Part shown: positions 18,839 through 28,269 of the stretch, piece by piece | How the letters are laid out: each line of letters opens with the position of its first letter | How positions within the stretch are numbered: the stretch's first letter is position 1 | Assembly: GCA_902167985.1 (NCBI GenBank) | Contig: CABHNZ010000010.1 | Location: 124,001-188,000 of the forward strand | From: Shinella sp. UYSO24 | Lineage (GTDB): Bacteria; Pseudomonadota; Alphaproteobacteria; Rhizobiales; Rhizobiaceae | Direction: 5' to 3' | DNA length: 64,000 nt | The notes under the pieces: model-generated | Database searches by the model: none | Told to the model about the DNA's origin: nothing | Seen by the model: only the letters and a program-made list of their open reading frames with translations | Made by a program: the position numbers and the translations under genes

Positions 18839-20879
18839 TCAGGCCTCCGACTTGGTGATGACGAGATTGCCGAAGCGATCGACGACGACGTCGAAATCCG
18901 GCGGCACGACCGTTGTCGTGTCGTCCTGGGCAATGATTGCGGGTCCGGTAAACCTGTGTCCGAAAGCCAGGTCCTTGCGCAGGTAGATCGCGGTCGGCAG
19001 CGAGCGGCCGGCAAACCAGCCATCGATGACGAGATGGGGCCGCGCCGGGCCATCTGCCTTGCCGATCTCGACCAGTGCAGGCTTCGGCGTTGCGCCCGAG
19101 ATGACCAGTCGAAGATTGACCATCTGCACGGCCGCCTTCTCGTCAGCGTGGCCATAGAGCCGCTCGTGTTCGCGGTGAAAGGCGGTGGCGATCGCGGCCG
19201 CATCGCCGGCGCGAAGCCAAGCGCCCTCGATTGGGGTCTCGATTTCGAAGGATTGGCCGAGATAGCGCATGTCGGCAGACAGGCGAACCTTGCCGGTATC
19301 CGGATATCCCTGCGCTGCGAGCCAGCTGGCACCGGCCTGTTCCAGCTCATCGAGAACCGGCAGAAGCGCGGCAATCTGCTCCTGCGTCACGTCGCAATAG
19401 GTGGTGCGGATAAAATCGTTCTTCAGGTCGGCAATCAGGCCGCCAAGGGCCGAGACGACGCCCGGCGTCGGGGGAACGACGACGCCCTTCATGTCGAGTT
19501 CCTTCGCCAGGAAGCAGGCGAGCATGGCGCCCGCGCCACCAAAGGCGAAGAGGTGGAATTCGCGCGGGTCGATCGCAAAGCGCGAGACCAGCGCGCTCAC
19601 CTCGGCATACATGCCCGAGATGGAGATATCGATGATGTTGCCGGCGAGGGCCTCGACGCTGATATCGAGCGCGGCGGCGATCGGGGCGAGGGCGGCGCGC
19701 GAGGCTGCCTGATCGACGGTCACGGCGCCATATCCGAGTGGCGTATGGCCGATCAGGTTGGAGGCGACCACGGCATCGGTGATGGTCGGCCTCGTGCCGC
19801 CGCGGCCATAGCAGGCGGGCCCCGGCGTGGAGCCGGCGCTTTCCGGCCCGACCTGCAGCATGCCGAGTTTATCGAGCCAGGCGATCGATCCGCCACCCTT
19901 GCCGACCGAGCTTACGGAGACCGAGGGGACATGGATCTGGAAATCGCCGATCAGTTCACCGACGCCATATTGCGCCTCGCCATCGATGATGACGGCGACA
20001 TCGGCGCTCGTGCCGCCGATATCGAGGCTCATGATCCGGTCAAAGCCGCTGGCCCGGGCAAGATGGCCGGCGCCGATGACGCCGGATGCCGTGCCCGACA
20101 GGATCATCTGCACGCATTCGCGCGCGCCTGATCGATACCCATGACGCCGCCATTGGTCTTGGTGATCAGGAGCGGGCAGGTGACGCCCTTGTCGCGCAGC
20201 ACGGTTTCGAAGCGATCCAGATAATGGGCGACGCGCGGCTGGACGTAACCGCTGATGACGGCGGTGATGGTGCGCTCGAATTCGCGGATGATCGGCCATG
20301 TCTCGGCAGAGGAGACGACCGGCAGGCCCGGCGCCAGCTTTTCGATCATCGCCTTCACGGCAAGCTCGTTCTGCGGGTTGCGGTAAGAGTGGAGGAAGGA
20401 GAGGACGATGCCCCGGCAGCCGGCAGCAAGCGCTGCCTCGAGTGCTGCCGCGACATCGGCCTCGCGCGGCGCAACAAGAACATCCCCGGTTGCCTGCATG
20501 CGCTCATCAATGCCGAAGACGCGATCACGCGAGATCAGCGGCGCGGGCCGGACGGAATAGAGATTGTGGATCTGCGGGATCTTCAACCGCGCGACTTCGA
20601 GGACGTCCTCGAAATTCCTGGTGGTGAAGAGCGCGATATCATGGCCGTTGCGCTGGATGACCGTGTTGACGCCGACCGTGGTGCCATGGGTGAAATAGGA
20701 GATCTCGGCAGGGTCCAGTCCGTCGCGAGCCTGCAGTATCTCGAGCGCCGTCATGATTTCGCGCCCGGAGCGTCCGGGCGTGAAAAGACTTTCAGCGTCG
20801 AAATCTCGCCGGTCGCGTCGTCGAGGACGGCGAAATCGGTGAACGAACCGCCGACATCCACTCCCACCCTGTAGGCCAT
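18839..20879 (-). CDS. hyuA: Hydantoinase A / oxoprolinase alpha subunit (two frameshifts)
   Basis: The ATP-binding subunit of the hydantoinase/oxoprolinase pair, about 680 residues after restoring single bases near 20763 and 20120. The start ATG at 20879 is preceded by AAGGAG and gives YRVGVDVGGSFTDFAV, the phosphate-binding motif of this ASKHA-fold family. Further hallmarks are THGTTVGVNTVIQRNG, SFLHSYRNPQNE, LDIGGTSADVAVI and SVGKGGGSIAW. With HyuB it should open a cyclic amide (hydantoin, oxoproline or a related lactam) at the cost of ATP, or carboxylate a ketone. It is divergent from the TetR gene at 21091; upstream lie a LysR-type box (20951) and a TetR-type dyad (21057). Confidence 0.87.
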
Positions 20880-20950
20880 GCTTGCATCTCCTTGATTGGA
20901 AACAAGCATGCTTGGACGCGAGACCATACGCCACGCACTCTTTGGCCAGA

Positions 20951-20973
20951 CCCCATAACCCTCGGTTATGGGG
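20951..20973. promoter_or_regulatory. LysR-type dyad upstream of hyuA
   Basis: Perfect 10-base arms CCCCATAACC and GGTTATGGGG are separated by CTC. The core (T-AACC-CTC-GGTT-A) fits T-N11-A and shares its arms with the dyad at 15913 before the LysR gene. It lies about 70 bases before the hyuA start. Confidence 0.6.
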
Positions 20974-21044
20974 CTTGTGCCGGTACTGAAGATCCCTCCA
21001 TCAGCCGCAGACCAGAGTGCTCAAACGACGGGCATGATGGGCCA

Positions 21045-21078
21045 TTGCATCATAAAACATACTAAGTAATATGTATGT
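21045..21078 (+). promoter_or_regulatory. TetR-gene promoter with overlapping inverted repeat
   Basis: A -35-like TTGCAT (21045-21050), a 16-base spacer and a -10-like TAATAT (21067-21072) precede the TetR gene. The inverted repeat ACATAC-N10-GTATGT at 21057-21078 covers the -10 element, a position suited to autorepression by the TetR protein. Confidence 0.5.
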
Positions 21079-21090
21079 GGGGGGTGAAGA

Positions 21091-21747
21091 ATGACCTTGT
21101 CGAAAAAGCCACGGCGCTCACAGATCGAGCGCACCACTGAAACACAATCCATACTCGTTCAGGCCGCGGTTCATCTGCTCTGGCAGGTGGGCTACGGGCG
21201 GGCGACAACGCAGGCGATCGCCAGACAGGCGGGTGTGACGACCGGTGCGCTGCATCACCATTTTGCGGCGAAGGAAGATCTGATGCTGGCGGTCCTCGAT
21301 CAGTCGTCGATCATCATCGAGGCGCGGCTTCAGTCTCTCGACGATGCCGATGCCGTCCATGGCGCCGACGTCAGGACCGTTGTCGACCACCTTTGGCAGA
21401 TCTACGGCCGGCCGGATTACTGGGCGGTCTGGGAAATCATCATCGGGACACGCAGCGACGACGCGTTTCATGACCGTATCGTCGAGCACCGCGCGCAGTC
21501 GATGGCCTATATCGTCAAGCCATGGCTGGGCTGTATCGAGCGGCTCACGTCCGGCGCGACTGCTGCAGGCGCTGCTGCCGAGATCTTTGAATTCCTGCTG
21601 ATCGCCATCCGTGGCCTGAGCCTTGAGCGCTTCATGGACAAGGACGATGCCTATTTCGACCGCCATCTCGGCATGCTCGCCGATTTCGTGAGGTTCCGCC
21701 TGCGGCAAGCCGATGACGCTGCGGAACCGTCCGCTGAGCAGGCCTGA
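21091..21747 (+). CDS. TetR-family transcriptional regulator
   Basis: A 218-residue regulator. The N-terminal DNA-binding domain contains ILVQAAVHLLWQVGYGRATT and AIARQAGVTTGALHHHFAAKEDL, the classic TetR helix-turn-helix; the rest is a helical ligand-binding and dimer domain. A G-rich ribosome site (GGGGGGTG) precedes ATG 21091. It is divergent from hyuAB and upstream of the creatininase/ketopantoate-reductase/SDR genes. The dyad at 21057-21078 over its promoter is a likely operator. The ligand is unknown. Confidence 0.88.
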   Translation: MTLSKKPRRSQIERTTETQSILVQAAVHLLWQVGYGRATTQAIARQAGVTTGALHHHFAAKEDLMLAVLDQSSIIIEARLQSLDDADAVHGADVRTVVDHLWQIYGRPDYWAVWEIIIGTRSDDAFHDRIVEHRAQSMAYIVKPWLGCIERLTSGATAAGAAAEIFEFLLIAIRGLSLERFMDKDDAYFDRHLGMLADFVRFRLRQADDAAEPSAEQA

Positions 21748-21923
21748 TCGCGTTATGGCGGCGGAGCGCAAGATGATGCGAGGTAATGCTCAGAACCTTC
21801 ACGTGGGCGCCTCGCCAGTGCCTTTGCCAGTCCCAGCGCCAGTGAAGCCTGTGCCCGATGGACGGCCCTCTTTCTGTTTTCTTTCGAAACCACCCTTTTT
21901 CTTGTCATTGAAAGGCAGACCCG

Positions 21924-22625
21924 GTGAAAATATCCGAGCGTAACTGGCAGCATATCGAGGAATATCTGAAGACGGACGACCGTGCGGTCCTGCCGCTTGG
22001 CAGCACCGAGCAGCATGCGCAGCTCTCGCTATCTGTCGATTCCATCCTGTCGGAGCGGGTTGCAGCCGAGGCCGCCGAGCCGCTCGGCATTCCGGTCTTT
22101 CCGGTTCTCGCCTATGGCATCACACCCTATTTCATGGCCTATCCCGGTACGATCAGTCTGCGGATGGAAACCTATGTGGCGATCATCCGCGATATTCTCG
22201 ATGGTCTCAAGCGCCAGGGCTTTGGCCGCATCCTCATCGTCAACGGTCACGGCGGCAACCAGCCGGCCGGCAGCCTTGCGGCGGAGTGGATGGCGGACAA
22301 TCCGCAGGTGGCCGTCAAGTTCCACAACTGGTGGAACGCGCCGAAGACGCTGGCGAAAGTGCATGAAATCGATCCGGTCGCCTCGCATGCCTCGTGGATG
22401 GAAAACTTTCAATGGACGCGCCTTGCCGGTGAGGCCCTGCCGAAAGAGCAGAAGCCGATGATCGATTTTGCCCGCATGCGCGTCATGGGGCCGGATGCCG
22501 TCAGAGAGCATATCGGTGATGGCAATTTTGGCGGCTATTACCAGCGGGATGACGCCGAAATGCAGGCCATCTGGGACGTGGCGATTGCCGAGACCCGTGA
22601 GCTGATGGAAGGACCGTGGACATGA
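21924..22625 (+). CDS. Creatininase-family amidohydrolase
   Basis: A 233-residue metalloenzyme of the creatininase/formamide hydrolase family. Metal-binding elements are seen in LPLGSTEQH (Glu, His), the Asp of SVDSIL, and the conserved NGHGGN near residue 110. The usual GPH after the first QH is replaced by AQL, so the metal site or pocket differs from well-studied members. The GTG start at 21924 is preceded by AAAGG. Its stop overlaps the next gene (ATGA). Family members open cyclic amides or hydrolyse formamides; beside hyuAB a cyclic amide substrate is plausible, but this is inference. Confidence 0.8.
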   Translation: MKISERNWQHIEEYLKTDDRAVLPLGSTEQHAQLSLSVDSILSERVAAEAAEPLGIPVFPVLAYGITPYFMAYPGTISLRMETYVAIIRDILDGLKRQGFGRILIVNGHGGNQPAGSLAAEWMADNPQVAVKFHNWWNAPKTLAKVHEIDPVASHASWMENFQWTRLAGEALPKEQKPMIDFARMRVMGPDAVREHIGDGNFGGYYQRDDAEMQAIWDVAIAETRELMEGPWT

Positions 22626-23652
22626 GTTCTCCGATCGTCATCTGGGGCGCCGGCGCGATCGGCGGCACGCTCGGCGCGGCCTTTATTCGCGCGGGGCACG
22701 AGGTCATCTTCGTCGACAATGTGAAGGAGCATGTCGATGTGATCAACGCCAGGGGGCTGACGATCACCGGCCCCATTTTCGAAACGACGGTGAAGGCGAA
22801 GGCCTTTTTGCCGGAGGAGATGCCGGAAGAGGTCCCGGGCGGGCTTGAGCGCGTCTTTCTCTGCGTCAAGGCGCATCACACCGAAGCGGCGACGCATGCG
22901 CTTGCCCCGCTGTTGGCAGAGGACGGTTATGTTGTCTCGGCCCAGAACGGTCTCAACGAGACGGTGATCGGCGGCATTATCGGGCAGCACCGGGTGATCG
23001 GTTGTTTCGTCAATTTCGGTGCCGACTATCTGGAGCCGGGCGCATTCTTTACGGCGGCCGGGCGGCGGTCGTTGTCGGTGAGATCAATGGCGAAACCACG
23101 GAGCGCATCCTGTCGATCCACGCCATGATGCGGCAGTTCGAGGAGAGGGCCGTGCTCACCGACAATATCTGGGGCTATCTCTGGGGCAAGCTGATCTACG
23201 GCACGCTTCTGTTCGCCACGGCCCTCACCAATGACAGCATTGCCGATGTTCTTGCCGATCAGGCCCATCGGCCGATGCTCACACGGCTTGCGCAGGAGGT
23301 CGGTCAGGTCGCCAAGGCCGCCGATATTCGTCCGGAAGCCTTTGACGGGTTCAATCCTGCCGCATTCGCGCCGGGCACATCCATGGATGAGGTCGCGCGC
23401 TCCTTCGACGAAATGGTCGCCCATAACCGGCGCTCGACGAAATCCCATTCCGGTATCTGGCGCGACCTCGCGGTGCGCAAGCGCAAGACCGAAGTCGATG
23501 CGCAGATCCTGCCGATTGCCGAGGCCGGCCGGAGACTTGGCGTGCCGACGCCGCTGGTCTCTCGCCTTGTCGAGATGATCCATGAGATCGAGGAGGGCAG
23601 GCGCCCGCTCGACAATGCAAATCTCGACGAGCTCGCAGGAGTGCCAGCATGA
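22622..23652 (+). CDS. 2-dehydropantoate 2-reductase-like protein (frameshift near 23042)
   Basis: About 343 residues after one base missing near 23042 is restored. The N-terminal NADP-binding motif IVIWGAGAIGGTLGAAFIRAGH and the KAHHTEAATHAL and NGLNE segments are typical of ketopantoate reductases; the C-terminal half includes NRRSTKSHSGIWRDL with the conserved K-S-H-S pattern. It overlaps the creatininase gene by four bases and the SDR gene by four. In a catabolic operon of this type, such a protein probably reduces or oxidises a 2-keto or hydroxy acid other than ketopantoate (inference). Confidence 0.82.
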
Positions 23653-24407
23653 ATATCGATTTCTCCGGGAAAACGGCTGTCGTCACCGGGGCCGCGCACG
23701 GTTTCGGGCGGGCGATTGCTTGCGGCTTTGCCGAGCGCGGCGCGACCGTCCATCTCTGTGATGTCAACGAAGAGGGGCTGGCGGAGACACGGGCGCTCTG
23801 CGGTGCCCGCGCCAGCGTGCATCGCCTTGATGTCGGTGATCGTGCGGCGGTTCAGGCAACGGTTGCGGCGATCGAGGCTGAGGCCGGCAGCATCGACATT
23901 CTCGTCAACAATGCAGGTGGTGTCCGCGGTCAGGTCGGACGGCCCATCGAGGAAATTTCAGAGGAGGATTGGCGGGTCATCGTCGACGTCAACCTCTCGG
24001 GTGCCTTCTTCATGTCGCAGGCGGTGGCACCCGGCATGAAGGCAAGGAGCGCCGGCCGGATCATCAATATTTCCAGCGGTGCCGGGCTTGGCATCTCCCT
24101 GACCGGCATTCAGGCCTATGCCAGCGCCAAGGCCGGCCAGATAGGCCTGACGCGACAACTCGCCCACGAACTCGGCCCCTGGAACATCACGGTCAACAAT
24201 GTCGCTCCCGGCTTCGTGCTCTCGAACCCGACGACGCAAAGGCAATACGAGGCGATGGGCTCCGAGGGACAGGCTAAGCTTTTGCAGAACATCGCCTTGA
24301 AGCGATTGGGCGCGCCCGAGGATATCGCGGCCATGGTGATGTTCTTCGCGTCTGATTTCGCCAACTGGATCACGGGCCAGGTGATCAGCGTCGATGGTGG
24401 CAAGTAA
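23649..24407 (+). CDS. SDR-family NAD(P)-dependent oxidoreductase
   Basis: A 252-residue short-chain dehydrogenase. The cofactor motif TGAAHGFGRAIA is at residues 13-24, NNAGG is present, the catalytic Ser is in NISSGAG and the catalytic Tyr-Lys pair in YASAKAG. It begins inside the end of the previous gene (ATGA) with AGGAG upstream, and ends the creatininase operon. Tandem hairpins follow at 24463. Substrate unknown. Confidence 0.88.
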   Translation: MNIDFSGKTAVVTGAAHGFGRAIACGFAERGATVHLCDVNEEGLAETRALCGARASVHRLDVGDRAAVQATVAAIEAEAGSIDILVNNAGGVRGQVGRPIEEISEEDWRVIVDVNLSGAFFMSQAVAPGMKARSAGRIINISSGAGLGISLTGIQAYASAKAGQIGLTRQLAHELGPWNITVNNVAPGFVLSNPTTQRQYEAMGSEGQAKLLQNIALKRLGAPEDIAAMVMFFASDFANWITGQVISVDGGK

Positions 24408-24462
24408 GGGCGGCGGTGGGGTCTCCGTAGACCGGACCGCCTGGGCGGGCGGCAAGCCGCGG

Positions 24463-24500
24463 CCCGGCGGTCTTATCCGCCGGGATCACCGCGAGCGGTG
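24463..24500 (+). terminator. Tandem hairpins after SDR gene
   Basis: CCCGGCGG-TCTTAT-CCGCCGGG (24463-24484) is immediately followed by CACCGC-GA-GCGGTG (24487-24500). They lie 55 bases after the SDR stop and before the next promoter. There is no T-run, so factor-dependent termination or an RNA-processing role is possible. Confidence 0.45.
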
Positions 24501-24607
24501 CATGGCTGCCGGCGGTCGCGAGAGAGGCTGAACCGGCGCTCGGGATCGTCCTCGATAAACGATCCGTGTTGTGCTGATGAAATTTTGCACACGCTATGGA
24601 CGGGCGG

Positions 24608-24626
24608 GAAATTTTGTGCAAATTTC
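24608..24626. promoter_or_regulatory. Perfect 7-5-7 dyad in dpp-like promoter region
   Basis: GAAATTT and AAATTTC are perfect inverted arms around TGTGC. The left arm with its next bases (GAAATTTTG) is repeated directly at 24579-24587. It overlaps the probable -35 element (24615-24620). This may be a second operator or an activator site; the protein is not identified. Confidence 0.4.
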
Positions 24627-24655
24627 TCTCCAACTGTTATATATATGTAGAACGG
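24615..24655 (+). promoter_or_regulatory. Promoter of dpp-like operon with GntR-type operator
   Basis: TTGTGC (24615-24620), a 17-base spacer and TATATA (24638-24643) form a plausible promoter. Over the -10 element, 24634-24655 reads CTGTTATA-N6-TAGAACGG, identical in 18 of 22 positions to a site just before the GntR gene (32610-32631). Confidence 0.55.
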
Positions 24656-24753
24656 ATGGAGTGGTATCCGCGATACGCTGCCGTTGGCCGCGCATGTGAA
24701 ACCGTGCCCAAATTCTCCATGCCAGCCCTGACCTGACCCGTGAAGGAGGCCAT

Positions 24754-25676
24754 GTGTTCCGATACTTTGCTGGCCGCGTGCTCTCCATTCTGGCGCTGCT
24801 TTTCGGCATTTCCATCATCGCCTTTCTGATGCTGCGGCTGATCCCGGGCGATCCGGTCATGGCGATCATGGGCACGCAGCTGCCGATGCGGCCACCATTG
24901 ATCGGCTGCGCCACCAGCTTGGTCTCGATCAGTCGATGCTCGTGCAGTATCTCACCTGGATCGGCCATGCGCTGCAGGGCAATTACGGCTATTCCTACAG
25001 CAAGCAGCGTCCGGTTATCGAACTCGTGGCCGATGCGTTTCCGGCGACGATCCAGCTGACGGCGGCCGCACTCGTCCTGTCCGTCGCCTTCGGATTGCTG
25101 CTCGGATCATGGGCGGCGCTGAAGCGCAATCGCCTGCCCGATACGCTGGGCATGGGGGTGGCGCTGGCGCTCATGTCGGTGCCCAGTTTCTGGCTCGGCA
25201 TGCTTCTGATCCTCCTGTTTGCCGTAACGTTTCCGATCTTCGATGTCGTATCCGGCCAGGGGCTGAGCGGACTGGTGCTGCCGGCCGTGACGCTTGCGCT
25301 CGGCGTAATCGGCTTTAACGCACGCTTCGTGCGGTCCTCGCTTTTGAGCGCGCAGGGCAATGCCCATGTGGTGACGGCGCGCGCCAAGGGGTTGACCCCG
25401 GCGCAGGTCTTCCTGCGTCACGTTCTGCGCAATGCGCTGCTGCCGGTCCTCACGGTGGTCGGGTTGCAGGTCGGCAACCTGCTCTCCGGCACTGTCGTGG
25501 TCGAGACGGTCTTCTCCCGGCCGGGGCTCGGGCGGCTTCTCGTCGATGCGATCATGGCCAAGGATTACCTCACCGTGCAGGCGATCGTGCTGATCATCGC
25601 GTCGATCTACGCCATCATCAATTTCATCGTCGATCTGCTCTACCCGCTGCTCGACCCACGGATTGCGAGGCGCTGA
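24754..25676 (+). CDS. ABC transporter permease, dipeptide/oligopeptide type (DppB-like; frameshift near 24875)
   Basis: About 307 residues after one base missing near 24870-24885 is restored. The N-terminal RVLSILALLFGISIIAFLMLRLIPGDP is the classic start of DppB/OppB permeases, and the coupling loop is at VTARAKGLTPAQVFLRHVLRNALLP. The GTG at 24754 is chosen because AAGGAGG stands at the right distance; the overlapping ATG at 24752 is out of frame. First gene of the operon dppB-dppC-dppA-amidohydrolase-dppD-dppF. Confidence 0.87.
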
Positions 25677-25679
25677 GCG

Positions 25680-26539
25680 ATGGCCGTTCATTCCGTCGGG
25701 CGTGGATCCGCCCGCCAGTCTTTCGAAAATTCACCCGCCATCGTGGCCTTGTGATCGGCGCGTCGATATTCGCGCTCCTGGTTCTTGCGGTCCTGGCTGC
25801 GCCGATCCTCTCGCCGGCAGATCCCAACCTTCAGGATGCCATGGCAACCTTCGCCCATCCGAGCCTTGCCCATCCCATGGGTACGGATGCTTTCGGACGG
25901 GATCTTCTGGCCCGCGTTCTGTGGGGCGGGCGCGTCACCATGCTGGCCAGCCTCTCGGTCGTCGTTCTGGGGGCTGTGGTCGGCACGACCCTTGGCCTGA
26001 TTGCCGGATATTTTCAGGGCATCGCCGGCTTCGTCATCATGCGCCTCGTCGATCTGCTTCTGGCCTTTCCCGGCATCCTGCTGGCGCTGGCGGTGACGGC
26101 GATCCTTGGCCCAGGCATAGGCAATGGCGTCATCGCCATCTCGATCATCCTCATTCCGATTTATGTGCGGCTGGTCGAGGGCGCCACGGTCGAGGTGCGG
26201 GCGCTGCCCTTCATCGATGCCGCCACCACGCTCGGCGCCGGGCCGCTGCGCATCATTCTCGCGCATGTCCTGCCGAATGTGCTTTCGAGCGTCATCGTCA
26301 TGACCACCACATGGCTGGGGGTCGCCGCGCTCTGGATCACCGCGCTCGGCTTCATCGGGCTTGGTGTCCAGCCGCCGCAGGCCGAATGGGGCGCGATCCT
26401 CAACGACGGGCAGATGTTCATGACGCTTGCATGGTGGATGACCGTCTTTCCCGGTCTGTTCCTCGCGCTCTTCGTCGTCTCGGTCAACATGATCGGCGAC
26501 GGATTGCGGGATGTTCTCGACCCGATCATTCGCGACTGA
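25680..26539 (+). CDS. ABC transporter permease, dipeptide type (DppC-like; probable frameshift near 25700)
   Basis: The second permease of the peptide-type importer, about 286 residues if the ATG at 25680 is the start and one base near 25690-25710 is missing; the in-frame GTG at 25751 would drop the usual N-terminal arginine-rich segment (FRKFTRHRGLVIGASIF). Typical DppC features are HPMGTDAFGRDLLARVLWGGR and the coupling loop ATTLGAGPLRIILAHVLPNV, plus GFIGLGVQPPQAEWG. It follows the DppB stop by three bases. Confidence 0.85.
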
Positions 26540-26598
26540 CCCGATCCAGTGACCCAATCCGCAGCCGCAAAGAGCTGCCAACCCCAGAGGAGAAGAGC

Positions 26599-28178
26599 AT
26601 GACCTCCAAATTCCGGCCTACTGCATTCCGGTCTGGCCGCACCGTCGCGGCGCTTCTGGCCGCCACCCTGCTTGGCACGGGCGCCGCCTGCGCCAAGGAC
26701 CTGACAGTCGGATGGGCCGAGACGATCGATACGCTGAACCCTGTCACGACCGGCGCCCGCAATGTCGGCCCGCTGCTTGCCAATATTTTCGACACGCTTG
26801 TCTGGCTGAACAAGGATTTCAAGATCGAGCCACTGCTGGCAAAAGCGTGGAAGGTCTCGCCGGACGGCAAGACCTATACGTTCGAGCTGCGCGACGACGT
26901 GAAGTTCCACGATGGAACGCCCTTCGATGCCGACGCGGTGGTGGCGAATTTCGCTTATATTACCGACAAGAACACCCAGTCGAAAATCTCCCGCGGGTTG
27001 CTCGGCCCCTGCCTCAATGCCAGCGCGACCGGCAAATATGAGGTGACGATCTCCTGCACGGAGCCCTATGCACCGCTTCTGGCGCAGATGGGCGAAGCCT
27101 ATCTCGGCATGCAGTCGCCGGCGGCCATCAAGCAATATGGACCGGATCTCGGCGCTCACCCCGTCGGAACAGGCCCGTTCAAGATGCAGAGCTACGCCCA
27201 GGACCAGAGCCTGGTTCTGGTGAAAAACCCCGATTACCACTGGATGGCGCCGTCCCTGAAGCATGAGGCCCGGCGGCGATCGACAAGCTGACCTTCCAGA
27301 TCGTCACCAACCCGCAGTCGCGCGTCCAGCAGTTCCAGAGCGGCCAGAGCCAGGTCATGCAGCAGGTTCCCGGCCTCTACTGGAAGGCGCTCGGCGCCTC
27401 GGGCAAATATGCAAGCTATGAAGTGCCGATCAGCGGCATGGGCATTTTCGCGCCGATCAACACACAGCTTGAGCCGACCAACGATATTCGCGTTCGCAAG
27501 GCCATCCTGCATATCATCGACCAGAAGAACGTCATCCAGCTGGCCGAAGCCGGGGTCTTCCCGCCAAGCTACACGCCGCTGTCCGAAGGCATGCTCGGCT
27601 ACGATCCCGAACTTGCGAAAATGTACCCGCATGATCTCGACAAGGCGGCGAAACTCCTCACCGAGGCCGGCTATACCAAGGGCAGCAACGGCTGGGAGAA
27701 GGATGGCAAGCCGCTCACCGTGCATCTGACCGCCATCTCGACCAAGGCGCAGTACATGGCGCAGGCACAGGCGATCCAGGGTTATCTCAACCAGTTCGGC
27801 TTCAAGGCGGATCTGGAGGCGATGGCTTCTCCGGCATGGCTTGCGGCCAATACGGCCGGCAAATCCACGATGACACCGTCGCAGTATATCGGCGTGGATC
27901 CCGATGCCATGCACTTCTGGTACCTGAAGGACCAGTATTTCAACTGGTCGAAATTCTCCGACGACAAGCTGGCGGCACTGTTCGACAAGGGGCGTTCCGA
28001 GGTCGATCCGGAAAAGCGCAAGCCGATCTATGTCGAGATCCAGAAGATCATCATGGAGAACGCGCTGGAACTGCCGATCCGCCAGAACATCGATCTCACC
28101 ATGACGGACAAGTCGGTGAAGGGCCTGACCTGGGCCGGGGGCGGCTTCCAGTATTTCGGCGCTGTGACGATCGACTGA
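26599..28178 (+). CDS. ABC transporter substrate-binding protein, family 5 (DppA-like; frameshift near 27268)
   Basis: A periplasmic family 5 binding protein of about 526 residues after restoring one base near 27265-27275. The signal peptide ends near GAACAKD; the mature protein has TIDTLNPV, YTFELRDDVKFHDGTPFDADAVVANF and VGTGPFKM, all hallmarks of SBP_bac_5. AGAGGAG precedes ATG 26599. It binds a peptide-, opine- or amide-like ligand; the neighbours (amidohydrolase, homoserine-dehydrogenase-like enzyme) point to a modified amino acid rather than a plain dipeptide, which is inference. Confidence 0.88.
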
Positions 28179-28269
28179 GCCTTGCTCCAGTGGGGGGCTC
28201 AATTCGAGGTCCCAGCCGGGGCAGGCGCATTCCGTTGCCTGCCCCAATCAGGATGAACAGGAAAATCTC

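Larger units (their letters stand above)
24408..24753. other. Intergenic region between SDR gene and dpp-like operon
   Basis: No gene is seen in 346 bases. In order it holds two GC-rich hairpins (24463-24500), two copies of GAAATTTTG (24579, 24608), a perfect dyad at 24608-24626, and a promoter with an overlapping GntR-type operator (24615-24655). The last 100 bases are presumably the 5' leader of the transport operon. Confidence 0.5.

Noticed and set aside
18527-20131. Long plus-strand open frame (534 codons) across hyuB/hyuA
   Set aside because: It is antisense to hyuAB, is very rich in Asp, Gly and Arg, has no ribosome site or domain, and exists because of the codon bias of the real genes.
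21781-21860. Three copies of GCCAGT between the TetR and creatininase genes
   Set aside because: The hexamer is short, unevenly spaced and expected by chance in GC-rich DNA.
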